8,246 nt of DNA from Alphaproteobacteria bacterium (lineage in GTDB: Bacteria; Pseudomonadota; Alphaproteobacteria; Micropepsales; Micropepsaceae). The notes under the pieces were generated by a model. It was not told the origin of the DNA, ran no database searches, and saw only the letters and a program-made list of their open reading frames with translations. Position numbers and translations under genes: made by a program. Shown in pieces: positions 6,903-8,246 of the stretch. The stretch lies in NCBI GenBank assembly GCA_003451645.1, contig DMER01000116.1:4761-13006 (forward strand). The letters run 5' to 3'. Each line of letters opens with the position of its first letter. Positions within the stretch are counted from its first letter, which is position 1.

Positions 6903-7222
6903 GGGAGCGCCCCTTCCAACCTTGTGCTGATGGCCTTCTGCTGTTTGTACGCGCCACGCCTAAGGCCAGCCGCGATGAGATCATAGGCCTGAGCGAGCGG
7001 CCCGATGGCGTGCGCCTCGCGGTTAAGGTCCGCGTGGCCCCAGAGGATGGCAAGGCCAATGCCGCCATTCTGCAGTTGATTGCAGGGGCCCTGGACCTCA
7101 AACCCTCCAGCCTCTCGGTCAGTGCCGGTCAACAAAACCGCGACAAGACTATCCTCATCCAAGGCGACCCCAATACACTGCAAGCGCGTGCAGAGACATG
7201 GTTAGAGGAGCTCACATCATGA
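6899..7222 (+). CDS. DUF167 (YggU-like) family protein
   Basis: The 107-residue product matches the small DUF167/YggU family, a conserved alpha/beta fold of unknown biochemical role. Diagnostic stretches are [15 protein letters not shown] at 14-28, [16 protein letters not shown] at 42-57 (the strongest family motif) and [14 protein letters not shown] at 77-90. The start appears to be TTG at 6899, overlapping the yggT stop as TTGA. No ATG or GTG occurs in frame ahead of the conserved region, and the resulting N-terminus agrees with relatives. No clear Shine-Dalgarno precedes it, which fits translation by ribosomes finishing yggT. The stop overlaps the folD start as ATGA at 7219-7222. I recall the yggT, DUF167, folD order as common in alphaproteobacteria. 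Confidence 0.9.
   Translation: MRERPFQPCADGLLLFVRATPKASRDEIIGLSERPDGVRLAVKVRVAPEDGKANAAILQLIAGALDLKPSSLSVSAGQQNRDKTILIQGDPNTLQARAETWLEELTS
7205..7210 (+). promoter_or_regulatory. Shine-Dalgarno choosing the folD ATG at 7219
   Basis: GAGGAG within the end of the DUF167 gene lies eight bases before the ATG at 7219. It supports that start over the in-frame ATG at 7198, which would add MVRGAHI, has no comparable site and is absent from typical FolD N-termini. Confidence 0.8.
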
Positions 7223-8106
7223 CCGCCACCATCATTGACGGCGCCGCCTATGCCGCAGGCCTGCGCGCCCGCATCCGCGACAGCGCGCTCACCTTCAAGG
7301 CGCAAACCGGCCGCGCTCCCGGCCTGACCGTTGTGTTGGTTGGCGAGGACCCCGCCTCCCAAGTCTATGTCCGCAACAAAGGCATTGCCGCCAAGGAGGC
7401 AGGCTTCACGGGCGAGGAACTCCGCCTGCCCGCGACAACGCCGCAGGCAGACCTCATCGCTTTGCTGCAGAGGCTGAACACGGACTCATCGGTCGATGGC
7501 ATCCTGGTGCAATTCCCGCTCCCCTCGCATATCGCGCAAGAGGCGGTGCTCGACACCATCGACCCGCGCAAGGATGTGGACGGGCTCACCCCCACCAATG
7601 CAGGTCTCCTTGCCAGCGGGCGTGAGGGTTTGGTCAGTTGCACCCCGCAAGGCGCGCTGCTCCTCCTCCTCGATCAGAAGGTCCCCCTCGCAGGGCTCGA
7701 CGCACTGGTGATTGGCCGCTCCATCTTGGTAGGCAAGCCGATGGCGCAACTCTTGCTCGCCCAGAGTTGCACCGTCACCATCGCGCACTCCAAGACGCAG
7801 CAACTGCCTAGCCTCTGCCGCCGCGCGGACATTGTGGTGGCGGCGATCGGCAAGCCCCACTTTGTCGGGGGCGACTGGATCAAGCCCGGCGCATTGGTGA
7901 TTGACGTTGGCATCAATCGTATCGAGTGCCCGGACGGCAAGCCAAAGCTGACTGGCGACGTCGACTTTGAGGCCGCGAGGGCCCATGCGCGCGCCATCAC
8001 ACCGGTGCCCAAAGGCGTCGGCCCCATGACCATTGCATGCTTGCTGCGGAACACTATGATAGCGGCCTGTCGCAACGCAGGGCTCCCCCCGCCGCAAGGT
8101 CTTTAG
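7219..8106 (+). CDS. folD: Bifunctional methylenetetrahydrofolate dehydrogenase / methenyltetrahydrofolate cyclohydrolase
   Basis: The 295-residue product is full-length FolD. This cytosolic enzyme oxidises 5,10-methylene-THF with NADP+ and hydrolyses the resulting methenyl-THF to 10-formyl-THF for purine and formyl-Met synthesis. Catalytic residues stand at the same numbers as in E. coli FolD as I recall them: Tyr50 and Lys54 in YVRNKGIAA, Gln98 in VQFPLP, Asp121 in [17 protein letters not shown] at 141-145 and the nucleotide-binding [13 protein letters not shown] at 164-176 are intact. One oddity is [10 protein letters not shown] at 262-271, where the family signature is normally PGGVGPMT, so Lys265 replaces a Gly. 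The gene is the third in a coupled run with yggT and DUF167 and begins in the DUF167 stop (ATGA). One-carbon use fits an organism with the ethylmalonyl-CoA pathway, but FolD is universal enough not to prove methylotrophy. Confidence 0.97.
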   Translation: MTATIIDGAAYAAGLRARIRDSALTFKAQTGRAPGLTVVLVGEDPASQVYVRNKGIAAKEAGFTGEELRLPATTPQADLIALLQRLNTDSSVDGILVQFPLPSHIAQEAVLDTIDPRKDVDGLTPTNAGLLASGREGLVSCTPQGALLLLLDQKVPLAGLDALVIGRSILVGKPMAQLLLAQSCTVTIAHSKTQQLPSLCRRADIVVAAIGKPHFVGGDWIKPGALVIDVGINRIECPDGKPKLTGDVDFEAARAHARAITPVPKGVGPMTIACLLRNTMIAACRNAGLPPPQGL

Positions 8107-8109
8107 CAA

Positions 8110-8149
8110 GTGTCCAGGAAAAGTGGAGACCGGTTCTCCGTCAGGACAC
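8110..8149. repeat. 40-base imperfect palindrome after folD, candidate dispersed intergenic repeat
   Basis: GTGTCC at 8110-8115 pairs with GGACAC at 8144-8149. Inside, GGAAAA at 8117-8122 pairs with TTCTCC at 8134-8139 with one mismatch. The core GGAGACCGGTTCTCC (8125-8139) forms an alternative near-perfect hairpin around ACCGGT. It begins three bases after the folD stop, so it may act as transcript end or stabiliser, although no T-run follows. The GGAAAAGTGG-ACCGGTT layout resembles palindromic intergenic repeats I recall from Hyphomicrobiales genomes; dispersal cannot be tested in one window. Confidence 0.6.
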
Positions 8150-8213
8150 GCGTGAATCACCAGCGCGAGCGCTTTAGCCGGGCGATGCGTCTCACAATGA
8201 ACGGACCGCGCCG

Positions 8214-8246
8214 ATGACCACTTTGCCCGCCATTTGGCTTGACCAT
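8214..8246 (+). CDS. Possible start of a further gene, cut by the window edge
   Basis: An ATG at 8214 opens a frame (MTTLPAIWLDH) that runs to the end of the window. Only eleven residues are visible, no convincing Shine-Dalgarno precedes it, and the family cannot be recognised. It is listed because the preceding 107 bases after folD hold only the palindrome and otherwise nothing recognisable. Confidence 0.25.
   Translation, partial: MTTLPAIWLDH

Noticed and set aside
7486..8160. A 224-codon open frame on the - strand opposite folD
   Set aside because: It is a shadow of the conserved folD coding sequence and has no independent support.
8185..8217. A short frame MRLTMNGPRR ending in a TGA that overlaps the ATG at 8214
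   Set aside because: Ten codons with no Shine-Dalgarno and no similarity I can recognise; a leader peptide is possible but unsupported.

Overview
The window is GC-rich and densely coded, with every supported gene on the + strand. Three points suggest an alphaproteobacterium, perhaps of the Hyphomicrobiales/Rhizobiales type. It carries mesaconyl-CoA hydratase of the ethylmalonyl-CoA pathway. It has a yggT, DUF167, folD run that I recall as common in that class. A GGAAAAGTGG-ACCGGTT-type palindrome follows folD and resembles intergenic repeats I know from that group. The placement rests on gene content and sequence style only; no search was run.

Layout. (1) 21-1064: mesaconyl-CoA hydratase. 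(2) 1070-2866, five bases later: an exported 598-residue protein built from a seven-bladed beta-propeller with one Cys-X9-Cys pair per blade, a Pro/Ala-rich linker and two tandem AprI/Inh (Omp19-type) protease-inhibitor-like domains. This is the most unusual object in the window. (3) 2970-4472: methylmalonate-semialdehyde dehydrogenase (mmsA). (4) 4572-5252: an exported thioredoxin-fold protein with a CPNC active site. (5) 5352-6488: the ZapE/AFG1 ATPase. (6) 6603-8106: a tightly coupled unit of yggT, a DUF167 protein and folD, joined by 4-base stop/start overlaps. (7) 8107-8246: a 40-base palindrome and possibly the first codons of another gene.

Functional links. Mesaconyl-CoA hydratase and MmsA both lie on routes that yield propionyl-CoA, from acetyl-CoA assimilation and valine breakdown respectively, so their proximity makes metabolic sense. 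The propeller/inhibitor protein needs up to nine disulfides if all its cysteines pair. A periplasmic CPNC oxidoreductase is encoded about 1.7 kb downstream, and a link between the two is possible but unproven. ZapE (division), YggT (membrane), DUF167 and FolD (one-carbon metabolism) are housekeeping genes.

No tRNA, rRNA, CRISPR array, insertion sequence or phage gene was seen. No gap between genes exceeds about 115 bases, apart from the 3' edge.
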